Source: Anaeromyces robustus (lineage: Eukaryota > Neocallimastigomycota > Neocallimastigomycetes > Neocallimastigales > Neocallimastigaceae). Taken from it: a stretch of 22,500 bases of DNA. Position numbers and translations under genes: made by a program. Below are positions 6,918 through 16,641 of the stretch, piece after piece. The number at the start of each line of letters is the position of its first letter. The first letter of the stretch is position 1. The notes beneath the pieces are model-generated. The model was not told the origin of the DNA and ran no database searches. It worked only from the letters and a program-made list of their open reading frames with translations. The stretch spans positions 1-22,500 of the forward strand of contig MCFG01000520.1 of NCBI GenBank assembly GCA_002104895.1. The letters run 5' to 3'.

Positions 6918-7355
6918 TGTAACAATGTATTACTATTAGCTAAATACATTGAAAGAGTTATTCCTACCGGGGGTTCCCCGACTGACGTAGTCGTCAGGTT
7001 GTTGGACTCTGACCTACCTGTCATGAGTTCGACTCCGGGTATCACCCTCAGTTATGGATCAAAATATAACTATTTATTAGTTATTTTGATCCATAACTCT
7101 TCCACTCTTTTTCTTCACAAACCATGAAATCAACCAATCGTTATGAGTGAATTTCACTCATAAAGTATTGTTTATGTATATTTCTAACTTATAAATATAT
7201 ATTCTTGTAATTTCATGTAAAATTAATCTCTAGAATTAGTATTAAGATTAAAATAAATATTAATAATAAATAAAATTGTTATTAAAACTCATTAATCTTA
7301 TAACATAAAAAGTATAATTAGTATTGTGTTAACCTAAGTCGTTAGCGTTGTTACA
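6918..7355 (+). repeat. 3' LTR of Ty3/gypsy element
   Basis: 438 bp, TGTAAC to GTTACA, matching 1844-2281 except for one substitution (C in place of T in the GGGGTTCCCC segment), a 2-bp deletion inside the long hairpin and a 2-bp TA insertion that gives TATAAATA at 7190-7197. The two indels cancel, so the lengths are equal. Confidence 0.95.
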
Positions 7356-7360
7356 AAAAC
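7356..7360 (+). repeat. Target site duplication (AAAAC), right copy
   Basis: Exact repeat of 1839-1843, directly after the 3' LTR. The copia reading frame continues from here (KIPFEVLFNKK). Confidence 0.92.
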
Positions 7361-7782
7361 AAAATACCTTTTGAAGTATTATTTAATAAAAAGGTAGATT
7401 ATAACAAATTAAGTATTTGGTTGTCAAGTCATTTACTATATTCCTAAATAATTTAGAAAGAAATATGAAAAACACTACCTCTTCAGGTATATTTATCGGA
7501 TATGATAGAAATCCTACTGCCTTTAAAATATATGATTATATAAATAATAAAATCGTTCTAGCTCGTGCTGTTGAATTCTTCGAAGACACTTCTAATTATA
7601 TCACTCCTGCTTATTATCCTGATACTATTGACTTTATAAAATATTATGAAAAGGGGGGGAATATTAATGATAATAACAATAGTACAAGTTTTCATAATAA
7701 CAATAATGATAACGACGACAATATTAATACAAACACTAATAACATTAATAATGAAAGCATTAATAAGATATTGATAAAATAA
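7361..7782 (+). pseudogene. Copia integrase C-terminal side (3' half of broken element ORF)
   Basis: This continues the copia polyprotein interrupted at 1843. After KIPFEVLFNKKVDYNK (from 7361) the frame shifts near 7408 to read VFGCQVIYYIPK, meets a TAA (about 7447) and shifts again to SSGIFIGYDRNPTAFKIYD (about 7480 on). VFGC and SGIFIGYD are the conserved positions after the copia integrase core. The final 40 residues are Asn/Asp-rich, from AAT repeats, and end at a TAA (7780-7782) about 60 bp before the right LTR. Reverse transcriptase and RNase H, which should follow, are missing. Several frameshifts and stops show that this element died well before the Ty3 insertion or has decayed since. 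Confidence 0.8.
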
Positions 7783-7841
7783 TTATAGTAAAATATTAAT
7801 ATATATAAAATTTAATAAAAAATATTAATAAAATATATATA

Positions 7842-8701
7842 TGTAAAAATTATTTACACAAAGATAAATAATAAAGTAAAAGATTAGGATTTAACCAAGT
7901 CAGAAAATTAATTAATGATGGTTAGAATTTTTAATATAAAAATTAATCTTGTATCAATATTGAATTAATTAATAATTATTATTTAATAATATTCAATATT
8001 GATACAAGATTAACTTATATCTAATTATTTAATTTTAGATCAAGACAGCAGGGAAATATTAACAAAACAATATATTCTAATATCACACAATATATAATAA
8101 TTATTTTATGTTTTAATATAATTGTTTATTTATTTATTTATTATTTATTATTACATTTTTATTATAATTATAATTGAATTTATCTAACTAATATTAATAT
8201 CTAAATTAAACTTTATTATATAAAACACTATTTCTTATTAATCTATACTATTAACCTAGGAAATTCTCAAATAAAATATTAAATTCTTAACCTAAATATT
8301 AATTAAAAACATTATAAAAAATCTCTAAAACCTATATTATAAAAACTCACTTGGGATTAACTTTCTCTCCAAAGAAAGGTTAGATTTTAAAATATAATAA
8401 TAATTTCTTTTATATTTATTATTTAATTATTATCCAATCAGAATTATTTATTTTTCTTCTAATACACAATTATTTAATTTTTCTTCTGAATACACATTCA
8501 ATCACCTGGTAGCAATAATAGACATCCCTGTTTATACTGAGTCTGTATCAATATTATAAAAATGTTTTATTAGAAATATCAACACAAAATTATTTAATAT
8601 ATTTCTAATAATGATTTCAGTTTTAATAAAAGCTTTATTTAGATATTTTTATGAATAATAATTATAAAATAAATATTTAATTTAGCTAAACTATAATAAA
8701 A
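7842..8701 (+). repeat. Right LTR of the copia element, enlarged by an insertion
   Basis: It starts TGTAAAA and matches the left LTR over about 7842-7947 and again over about 8548-8701. It lacks the left MITE but has about 550 bp of extra sequence (about 8001-8547) between the matching blocks. The words AATATT at 7995-8000 and again at 8548-8553 flank the extra piece, whose ends GATACA and TGTATC are inverted, so it is probably a second unidentified insertion. Confidence 0.6.
7943..8013. repeat. 23-bp perfect inverted repeat in right copia LTR
   Basis: Arms 7943-7965 and 7991-8013 are exact reverse complements around a 25-nt loop. The left LTR has only a weakly symmetric sequence at the equivalent place, so the perfect symmetry is specific to this copy. 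Confidence 0.75.
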
Positions 8702-8723
8702 ACTAAGATTAAGAATTATTTAG

Positions 8724-9340
8724 TTATTTTTTTAAATTTTTATTTATTTCTTCAAATAATGTTTCATATATCGTTTGTTTTTTATTATTTAATATTGAAA
8801 ATGATGTAGTGTAAAAACTATTTAATTCTGGAACATATACTCTTGTTATAAACACTTGATAACTAAATATTGGTGCGATATAAAAAGTTCCATCAGCAAA
8901 AAATATTTTTATTATTGTATTTAATAAATATTTCTGCTTAAAATGGTGATTGAAAAATTATCATAAATTTTTCATTTCTTTTTGTTTTATAATATTCAGA
9001 TTCATCCGGGATTTCATCAAAATTTGTTATTATATTATATGGTAATTTTTTATTTATATATCTTGTTGTTTGGGATCTAACTGTATTATATTCAGGACAT
9101 ATAAAACCTATTTCTTTTGATATTTCGTTAAAAATACGCTTTGGTTTTATTTCAAAAGGGATTGAACTTTTTCTAATATTATCTTTTAATTTTATGTTTT
9201 ACTAATGAAATTGATACATCAAATTCTTTCTCTGAATGATTATGTAAACTTTCATATTCTATTATTTCATTTTTTTTGTTTAAAATAATGAAAGATTTAC
9301 ATTTATTTACTGTTTTATATTCGGTACTGTAACGAATCTC
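8724..9340 (-). pseudogene. FLYWCH/MULE-type transposase-derived pseudogene, 5'-truncated and frameshifted
   Basis: Read from 9340 down, the minus strand gives the C-terminal part of a FLYWCH zinc finger (EYKTVNKCKSFIIL, then ESLHNHSEKE with the paired His). After a frameshift near 9182 comes a linker (IPFEIKPKRIFNEISKEIGF, DEIPDESEYYKTKRNEKFM). After an in-frame TAA near 8943 and another shift comes FFADGTFYIAPIFSYQVF, the DGTF start of a MULE-type transposase catalytic domain, ending at TAA 8724-8726. The order FLYWCH then MULE domain is typical of Mutator-related transposases and genes derived from them. The finger's N-terminal half and the rest of the DDE domain are missing. At least two frameshifts and one stop make it a clear relic. 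Confidence 0.75.
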
Positions 9341-10615
9341 TCAATTGTTACGGTTCATAAAATTAATTAATGGATTATAACAAACTAAAATTTTTTTAAA
9401 CACTTCAAGATTTGTTAATACAAATTTTTATTTGGTTTAAAGTTTTATTTTATTTATAAAGTTTTTAATATTAAAGTAATAAAGATTAAGATAAAGATAA
9501 AGATTAATAGATCATTCAAAAATTATTTTAAAAATTACACGTATTTATATTTTTTTACAGAGTTATTTTATTAGCAATTTAAATTCAATTTATTTTTATC
9601 TTACTTAGTAATTATATTTAAAATTAGTTAGAAAATGTTAGATAGGCTTAACAAAATTTAAGTTAATTATTATAAATATTTATTATATAATAATTAATTA
9701 CTATCTATTTATTATTATTATAATTATTAATATATTTAAGAGAATATTTTAGAATTTTAACAGAAATTTTACTAAACTATTACTAATAGAATTATAAAAG
9801 AAATTATTTTAAATTGTTTTTTAAATTGTTAATATAATTATTATTTTATTATTATAAATAATAATTATATATTATTTAATTATTTATTATATATTATTAT
9901 TATAAAAATAATATAAGTAACTGAAAATTTAAAGTATTTTTGTGGTGGTTTAGTTAAGTATTATTAATAAAATTCTGTAAAAGTAGTTTTGTATTGTTAA
10001 TATAAATTTTTATAATCAATTGAATTAAAAATAATTTTCATTAATATATAATAGTATAAAATAATTATAATTATAATATATTTTAGTGCATAATTTCATT
10101 GAATTTGGGGTGTAATTTGGTAGGGACTATTACTAATTATTGTATGGCAAGGAAGTTGGTTATGTTAAAAAGTAATTGTAATTAGTAATTTTTGGCTGAT
10201 TTTTAGTAGTAATTTGAAATAAGAATTGTTTTATTTTATAAATAATATTCATAATATATTGCTTTAATAATAATATAATTGATTTAATTATTTATTATAA
10301 TTGACTTTAATAAATATTTTTTTATATTGATAATAAAATTTATATTAATTTTTATAAGTAATATTAATAAAAAGTGGCTGATTAATAATAATTTATAATT
10401 TTTATAATTTTTATATATTGATATTAATAATTTTTGTTTTGATATTAATAATAAAATATTTTGTATTAATAATAATATATATATTTAAATTGATATTAAT
10501 AATTTTTGTATTAATTTTTAATAATAATATATTGAATATTTATATTAATAATATAATTTAATATTAATAAATTTTATATTGTAATATATTTTGGGAATTT
10601 CAATTTAATATAGAA
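9341..10615. other. AT-rich stretch without genes
   Basis: About 1.3 kb of ATAATTATT-type sequence with no open frame beyond chance length and no recognisable motif. The part from 10100 to 10230 is slightly more complex (GGGGTGTAATTTGGTAGGGACT) but matches nothing I know. A short inverted word, GTAAC at 9329 and GTTAC at 9347, lies just upstream of the transposase relic. Confidence 0.5.
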
Positions 10616-10775
10616 TGTAGGAAAGTTCTACAAGCCACAAAGAATCTAGTAATCTTAATGAAATTAAGATTAATTGTTCATTCTTTATTCACAATTAGTA
10701 AAATACTACAAAGGTTAGTTATTATTAATTTTTAATAATTAATAAAACTAAATTCTAATAAAACATATTTTAAAT
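10616..10775 (+). repeat. Short LTR-like fragment plus Ty3-type leader remnant
   Basis: Bases 10616-10710 begin TGTAG and end CTACA, as a short LTR would. Downstream, 10739-10775 (TTAATAAAACTAAATTC then TAATAAAACATATTTTAA) strongly resembles the leader before gag in the Ty3 element (2346-2382). No second LTR or gag follows, so this is at best a truncated relative. Chance similarity in AT-rich DNA is possible. Confidence 0.35.
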
Positions 10776-12409
10776 AAAAATAAAATAAAACTTAAAACTT
10801 AAATCTTACTAATATATATCTCGACACCGACCTTTCAGGTTAACAAAGGAAAGGTGTTCTGATATTACAAAAGTATCTTTTATTTTAAATTTTATTTTGT
10901 TTGTGTTTACTTTGAATCTTGGTGTCAATTGTAATATTGGAACTACCGTTCCGTTACAGGTACAATAATATACTTTTAAATTATTCTTCTTTATGTACCG
11001 TAAATTAATTTATATTTATATTTCCTATTTATAATTACTTGTTCTTTTCCTTTATTGGTTTCATTAAATTCTATTTTTAAATTTTCCATCATTTATAATA
11101 AGAAGTTTTAACTAAATATCTTAAATTGATCAATTTATTTTTTTTTAATCCAATTTTTACTTATTAATTTAATTTTTTATTTTATTATTTTATTTTATTT
11201 TATTAATATTATTTTGAAATGTTAAATAAAATAAAAATTCAATAAAATAAAATAAAATAAAATAAAATAAAATAAATAAAAAATAAACCCTTGAAAAATA
11301 AAATTAAATATCTTTATATATATAATATTGATTATAATATCAATATTATTTATATAACCCTTATATTTAAATATATATATTTTTTGGGAGTGGTATAAAT
11401 CTGTTTTTATAATATAAGAAAAAAGATGATTTTACCCCATAAATTATTGGATTACTTTCATTGTCTATATCTTCTAATTCATAATTAATATAATATTTAC
11501 TATTATAACCCATTTCACCAAGTTCCATTTCACCAAGTGACATTAAAGTGGCGTATTAAAAATTGTTCCAATGACAAGTAATATATATATGAATGAATAA
11601 ATAATGAATAAGTAAATATAAAATGGCGTATTAAAAATTATATAAAAAAAATTAACCTTTATATTTTTTAAAAATAAAACGTTCATTTATATAAATTTTT
11701 CTTTGAATAAATAATATTCTTTTAAAAATATTGAAATATTGAAATATATGTTTAATACTTGAATTATAAATATAAATTTTAAATTTCACTTAAATTAATA
11801 TTTTATTTATTTCATAATTTAAATAAAAAAAAAAAAAAAAAAAAGAAATATTAATAAAAAGAAGATGCTACTAATAAATTGGTTTCATGTTTAGCAATAC
11901 TTTTTACTTTAATGTTAATGAAATATAATATAAATTTGACTCTTTGAATCAATAATTAACATTTAAATCAATAATAAATAAAATATTGATTTTAATAATA
12001 TAATATTTTATTATCTTACCTAATTTATAAACCACAATATTATACATTTAAATGATACGTTATTTTTGTGAAAAATAAATATTAATTTAATGTTTATATT
12101 TTTTATATTCTTTAAAATTAAATAGTCACGTGATATTACATAAATTAATTATTAAAATACATTTATTTTTCTATAAAATAAAATTCTTTAATATCTTTAT
12201 TAAACTCTCTCTTTAATTACTAGTTCAATTTTAGAGATATTATTTCAATCGTTAGTTGTAACTAAATATAAACGTGTGGTTAATTTATTTTATTTTAATA
12301 ATAAACATATTATTAAAACCAATTTATAATTTGTGTTGTAAATTGTATAAAATTTCACAATTTTAATGCGCAATACATTTACGAAATACATTGCCAAAAT
12401 GCACACTTT
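10776..12409. other. Gene-free spacer with A/T pentamer tracts
   Basis: There is a moderately complex island at 10820-10960 with a 7-bp hairpin (ACCTTTC/GAAAGGT, 10839-10864); I could not assign it to a gene. TTTTA pentamers near 11175-11200 face TAAAA pentamers near 11240-11275, forming a foldback. MITE-like words occur at 11509-11640. A 23-base A run lies near 11826. No supported coding sequence. Confidence 0.5.
11509..11640. repeat. Traces of a second copy of the CCCATTTCACCA repeat family
   Basis: CCCATTTCACCAAGTT (11509) and CCATTTCACCAAGTGAC (11525) repeat the terminal sequence of the MITE at 648-816. TGGCGTATTAAAAATT occurs twice (11549-11564 and 11624-11639), and the MITE also has an internal GCGTATT. 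No matching opposite end was found. Confidence 0.4.
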
Positions 12410-12412
12410 CCA

Positions 12413-13105
12413 AATAAAATAAAATAAAATAAAATAAAATAAAATAAAATAAAATAAATAGTAAAGTAGAATAAGTTACAAGTACATATAAAATAAAATA
12501 AAATAAAATAAAATAAATAGTAAAGTAGAATAAGTTACAAGTACAAATAAAATAAAATAAAATAAAATAAAATAAATAGTAAAGTAGAATAAGTTACAAG
12601 TACAAATAAAATAAAATAAAATAAATAGTAAAGTAGAATAAGTTACAAGTACAAATAAAATAAAATAAAATAAAATAAAATAAAATAAATAGTAAAGTAG
12701 AATAAGTTACAAGTACAAATAAAATAAAATAAAATAAATAGTAAAGTAGAATAAGTTACAAGTACAAATAAAATAAAATAAAATAAAATAAAATAAAATA
12801 AATAGTAAAGTAGAATAAGTTACAAGTACATATAAAATAAAATAAAATAAAATAAAATAAATAGTAAAGTAGAATAAGTTACAAGTACATATAAAATAAA
12901 ATAAAATAAAATAAAATAAATAGTAAAGTAGAATAAGTTACAAGTACATATAAAATAAAATAAAATAAAATAAAATAAATAGTAAAGTAGAATAAGTTAC
13001 AAGTACATATAAAATAAAATAAAATAAAATAAAATAAAATAAAATAAAATAAAATAAAATAAAATAAAATAAAATAAAATAAAATAAAATAAAATAAAAA
13101 TAAAA
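12413..13105. repeat. Higher-order satellite: ten conserved blocks separated by AAAAT pentamers
   Basis: Ten copies of a nearly identical 27-bp block (starting AGTAAAGTAGAATAAG and ending TTACAAGTACA) begin at 12460, 12519, 12578, 12627, 12691, 12740, 12804, 12863, 12922 and 12981. They are separated by 3-7 AAAAT units. The spacing is 49, 59 or 64 bp, always changing by multiples of 5. A final pure AAAAT run fills 13012-13105. Two block-end variants (ACATAT and ACAAAT) are clustered: the first block and the last four have ACATAT, the middle five have ACAAAT. The apparent Phe/Leu/Tyr reading frame across it is an artefact of the repeat. Confidence 0.9.
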
Positions 13106-13179
13106 AAATTTGATATCTACATTTCATTTTGTTTTTATTATTTCGTGTAAAAATGTTTTTATTTTTTTATTTATTTATA

Positions 13180-13229
<50 letters not shown>

Positions 13230-14383
13230 AATTATTAATTCACTTAATACATTACTTTACTTAATTTATTAACTAACTTTTTTTATTATTATATTAAAAA
13301 GAATTTATATATATTAATAATGAAAAATTATTTAAATTATTATTTAATATATATAATATATTTAAATATTGCTTCTTTTTTTTTTTTTTTTTTTTTTTTT
13401 TTGACATTTTTAATGTAAAATACTTTTTATTATTATAGAAAATAATAATAAAAAAAAAAAAAAACATTTATAATATACTAACTCTTTTTTCTTTTATAGT
13501 AAATTTATTATTATTTTATTATATTATTGCTATTTTTTTTTTTTTTTTATAGATTTATCTTTTTTTCTTTTTTAGTAAAAAAAAAAAAAAAACTCTTATA
13601 TTTTTATAGTTATTATGATAGGAAAAAAAAAGAAAATAAATAACAAAAAAAAAAAAAAAAAGAAAAAAAAGTACAATTAAACAAAAAAAAAAAAAAATAA
13701 TAATAAAAAACATATATTAAATTATTATTTTGTAAATGAAAATATAAAAAATATTATAAATATAAAAATAAATTCATAATAAATTAATTATTTATTATTA
13801 TTTTATATATTTATATATATTACAATTATTTATATTTTCATAAACTACTTTTTTTTTTAGTCTATTTTTTTTTTTTTTTTTTTTTTTTAAATAATCAATT
13901 TAATATATATTATAAAAAAAATAATTCTTTTTTATTCATTTTTTTGTTTTGCCTTTGACTTTTTTTTTTTTACTATAAAAAATATAATCAATTTGAAAAA
14001 AAGAAAAAAGAAGATATGTTAAAAGTATTCTGAATTAAAAAAAAAAAAAAAAAAAGAAGTAGAAAAAAAAAATAAAAAAGAAAAGAAAACTTATCAGATA
14101 TATAAAAATAAGAAAAAAAAATTTTTTTTGAATAGATTAATATAATTGATTTTTAAATATTTTAAATATTATTGTGTGTTATAATATTTCTTTTTGATTA
14201 TTGAATATTCTACTTTTTGAATTTTTTCCTTTTTATTTCCTTTTTGATTTTTCTCTCTTTCTTTCTCTCTCTCTCTCTTTTTTTTTTTTTTTTTAATGCT
14301 TTTTGTTTTTTATTTTCATTTTTTTTTTTTTTTGATTTATTTTTTGTAAATTTTTTCTCTATTTTGTATTGTAAAAAAAAAAA

Positions 14384-14425
<42 letters not shown>

Positions 14426-14658
14426 AAATGTATAATGTATATGTATGTATTATTTTTTTTTTTTTTTTCTTTTAATTTATAAAAAAACATTTGATTTATT
14501 TTTAATATTAAAAAAAAAATAAAAAAAAAAAATAAAATAAAATAAAATTAAATAAAATAAAATAAAATAAAATAAGAAAAAAAAAAAAATTATATATATT
14601 ATATATTATATATTATATATTATAGATATATATATATATATACTTTTTTTTTTCAAAT
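13106..14658. other. Low-complexity spacer with homopolymers downstream of the minus-strand gene
   Basis: Holds an ATT microsatellite at about 13181-13222, many T or A runs of 15-30 bases (for example 13378-13402, 13868-13888, 14383-14424), CT-rich 14258-14280, AAAAT units near 14530-14575 and alternating TA at 14590-14642. No gene seen. The end next to 14659 is the 3' flank of the gene on the minus strand. Confidence 0.6.
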
Positions 14659-16641
14659 TTATAAACTATTACGACGGCGATGAGTATTTACACTAGAGGT
14701 TGAATTTCTATTTAAAGTATTGGAGAAAGTAGCGTTTTCATTAAATTTAGATGGAATAGTAATAACTTCTGATTCATCAGAAAGAGATGGAGCAGTAACA
14801 AATTTACTACTATCACTAATACTACTATTACCATCAGTTAATAATTTACTTTCAGATTCAGATTCTGAATCAGAATCATCTTCAGAATCATCATCTTCAG
14901 ATTCCGTAGATTCAGATGATTCTTTATCTAAAATTTGTTCAATCTTCTTTTTATTATTTTGAATTGCATTTTCAGAAGAACTCATAAGAAGACGACTTAA
15001 ATTCTTATCATTAACATTACCAGCCATAACTTGAATAACTGACCAAAGACAAGAAATAGTTACTAAAATAGTTGTGACAAAGAATGAGGCAAAGAATGAA
15101 AGGAAAAGTTGGGTATCTGAACCAAATTGAGCTTTAAATAATTTAGAGGATGATTTCTTTTTCACTAAACTTTTAGTATGAACTGGACATTCACAAATAT
15201 TTCCATCAGCATCTACTGGACGAATATGTCTATGATGATGTTTACGACGACGTCTCTTTTTAACTAAAGCCTTACCATCAACAACTTCTTTTTTATCTTT
15301 TTTAACTTCAGTAGTGGTAGTAGTGGTAGTAGTGGTTGTTTGTTTAATAATTTCTTGATCTTCCTTACGACGATTAAGGGAAACAGCTGCTTCACTACTA
15401 ATTTCTTCATCTGGTTTTAATCCTAATCTTTGTTTTTGAATTTCTTCCCAGACATAAGGCGGTATTGGACCATATGCAGGGTCAAAGTATGGTGGATAAC
15501 CATTAGCACCATAAAAGTATTCTGGTGGAGGATAGAATTTTGGTGGTGGTGGTGGATAATTTAAATAACCATCAGCCATAGATGTATTACCCTTCATGAA
15601 TTCATCATTTGGAGTAGAAGTCATAGCATTATAAGGTGATTTTAAACTATCATATTTAGACATATCAAATTCATCAAAATCATCTAATCCATCACCACAA
15701 TGAGTATTAACTGGAGCAAGAGGTTGTGCAATAGCTGTTGTATCGGTTAAAATACTTAAATGTTTATTATTAGAAGAACTATAATCATCTAAACCATTGA
15801 TACTATCTAAATTAAGACCAGCAGATGGACGATGAGCATTTAAAGATTGTAAACGTTTTGGAATAATAATTTCTGGATCTTCTTCCTCATCTTTACCAAT
15901 ATCTGGATGATTAAGTTCTGGTTTAGTATCAATAGCATCTTGAGCTTCACTTAATAAAGATTGAACTAAATCACAAAGACGATTCATTTCTTTATCTTGA
16001 GTTTTATCTTGTTCATTATTATTTTCTTCATTTTCTTCTAAAACATTTTCTTCGATTTTTTCTTCGATTTTTTCTTCTTTTGGTGGAGTTGGTGGTAATT
16101 CAAATTCTTTTTTCATTTTTAAATTCTTTTCTTTAATTGAATTAATAAATGAATTAGCTGTTTTAGTCATAGCTTCAATTGAATTTTTATCTTCAAATTT
16201 AGATTCTTCCTCTTCAATTGATTCTGAAAAATCATCATGTGGCATTAATCCATAAGTCTTTGTTATTAATAAAACAAATATAATGTTTATAATAATATCA
16301 TTTTAATATTTAATATGTATATATATATAAATATTTATTAAATTATTTTTTTATAATATATCATTATAAATTTTTTTTTTTTATCAATTATTATTCATTT
16401 TACTTACAACATCCTTTTTACGTTTCAATGATAGTGAAATACGTCTTGAGTTAACATTTTCTTTATTTTTTTTTAAATAATCTTCTTCTTCTTGTTGGAA
16501 AGAAACTAATTGACTATAACGAGAATAACGATTCTTTAGTTGTTGTAATTCTTCATCTAATTGTTTTTGTGCATGAATAACATCTTCCAATGATTGATTA
16601 GAATCGTCATCTTTAATTATTGATTCATGTGAGACATTCAT
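14659..16641 (-). CDS. Two-exon gene for an unrecognised acidic single-pass membrane protein
   Basis: Exon 1 is 16641-16408 (78 codons) and exon 2 is 16257-14659; together they encode 610 residues. The splice is supported by GTAAGT at the donor and in-phase joining: exon 2 opens TYGL before the internal Met at 16245. Residues about 18-58 are a charged, Leu/Gln-rich likely coiled coil. Residues 83-210 are Glu/Asn/Lys-rich. Residues 309-346 are Pro/Tyr-rich with a PPEY motif that could bind WW domains. A ten-Thr run (385-394) precedes a basic KKRRRRKHHHRH cluster and a CECPVH motif (433-438). One hydrophobic span lies at about 462-491, followed by a Ser/Asp/Glu tail (525-548) and a basic RRR end. 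There is no N-terminal signal peptide, so the span is probably an internal anchor. I recognise no family; it may be lineage-specific. Both exons show host-like codon use. Confidence 0.8.
16258..16407 (-). other. Spliceosomal intron (150 bp)
   Basis: On the minus strand it starts GTAAGT (16407-16402) and ends ACAAAG at 16258. TTAATAAC just upstream of the acceptor may be the branch site. The interior is nearly pure A/T with alternating TA. Reading through would add eight codons of exon-1 frame and a stop (TGA), whereas splicing joins the two frames in phase 0. Confidence 0.8.

Larger units (their letters stand above)
1844..7355 (+). mobile_element. Nearly intact Ty3/gypsy chromovirus retrotransposon
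   Basis: The element is 5,512 bp. Two 438-bp LTRs begin TGTAAC and end GTTACA, with AAAAC target duplications outside. The internal order is primer-binding site, gag with a CCHC knuckle, protease, reverse transcriptase (YIDD), RNase H, integrase (H2C2, DD35E, GPF) and chromodomain, then a polypurine tract. Chromodomain-bearing elements of this order are chromoviruses, whose integrase is guided to chromatin by histone marks. The LTRs differ by one substitution and two 2-bp indels, so the insertion is recent. One single-base frameshift in pol (5721-5725) is the only visible lesion, so it may be inactive in trans-independent terms, or the lesion may be an assembly error. Confidence 0.95.
543..8701 (+). 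mobile_element. Decayed Ty1/copia LTR retrotransposon, interrupted by a Ty3/gypsy insertion
   Basis: The element is delimited by two related direct repeats starting TGTAAAA at 543 and 7842, which bracket gag and integrase fragments. With the nested Ty3 element (1844-7355 plus one target duplication) removed, the coding halves join in frame at the interruption. The order is left LTR, gag fragment, integrase core fragment, integrase C-terminal side, right LTR. Protease, the gag zinc knuckle, reverse transcriptase and RNase H are absent, so this is a non-autonomous or dead deletion derivative. The right boundary is uncertain by some tens of bases because the LTR ends have diverged, and I could not identify a convincing target duplication for it. 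Confidence 0.75.

Noticed and set aside
10870-10970. Short plus-strand hydrophobic frame (FILFVFTLNLGV) resembling a signal peptide
   Set aside because: There is no upstream ATG in frame and no continuation; it is too short to support.
12413-13105. CRISPR-like array (conserved blocks with regular spacing)
   Set aside because: The spacers are AAAAT repeats of variable count, not unique sequences, and the genome is eukaryotic.
12879-13127. Minus-strand Phe/Leu/Tyr-rich reading frame
   Set aside because: It is the translation of the AAAAT satellite, with no start context or complexity of a gene.
14217-14426. Plus-strand poly-Phe reading frame
   Set aside because: It consists of T homopolymers; only low-complexity sequence supports it.
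14720-14962. Plus-strand reading frame rich in Ser and Asp
   Set aside because: It is the antisense shadow of the acidic Ser-rich tail of the minus-strand gene, where TCA/TCT and GAT/GAA codons read similarly on both strands.
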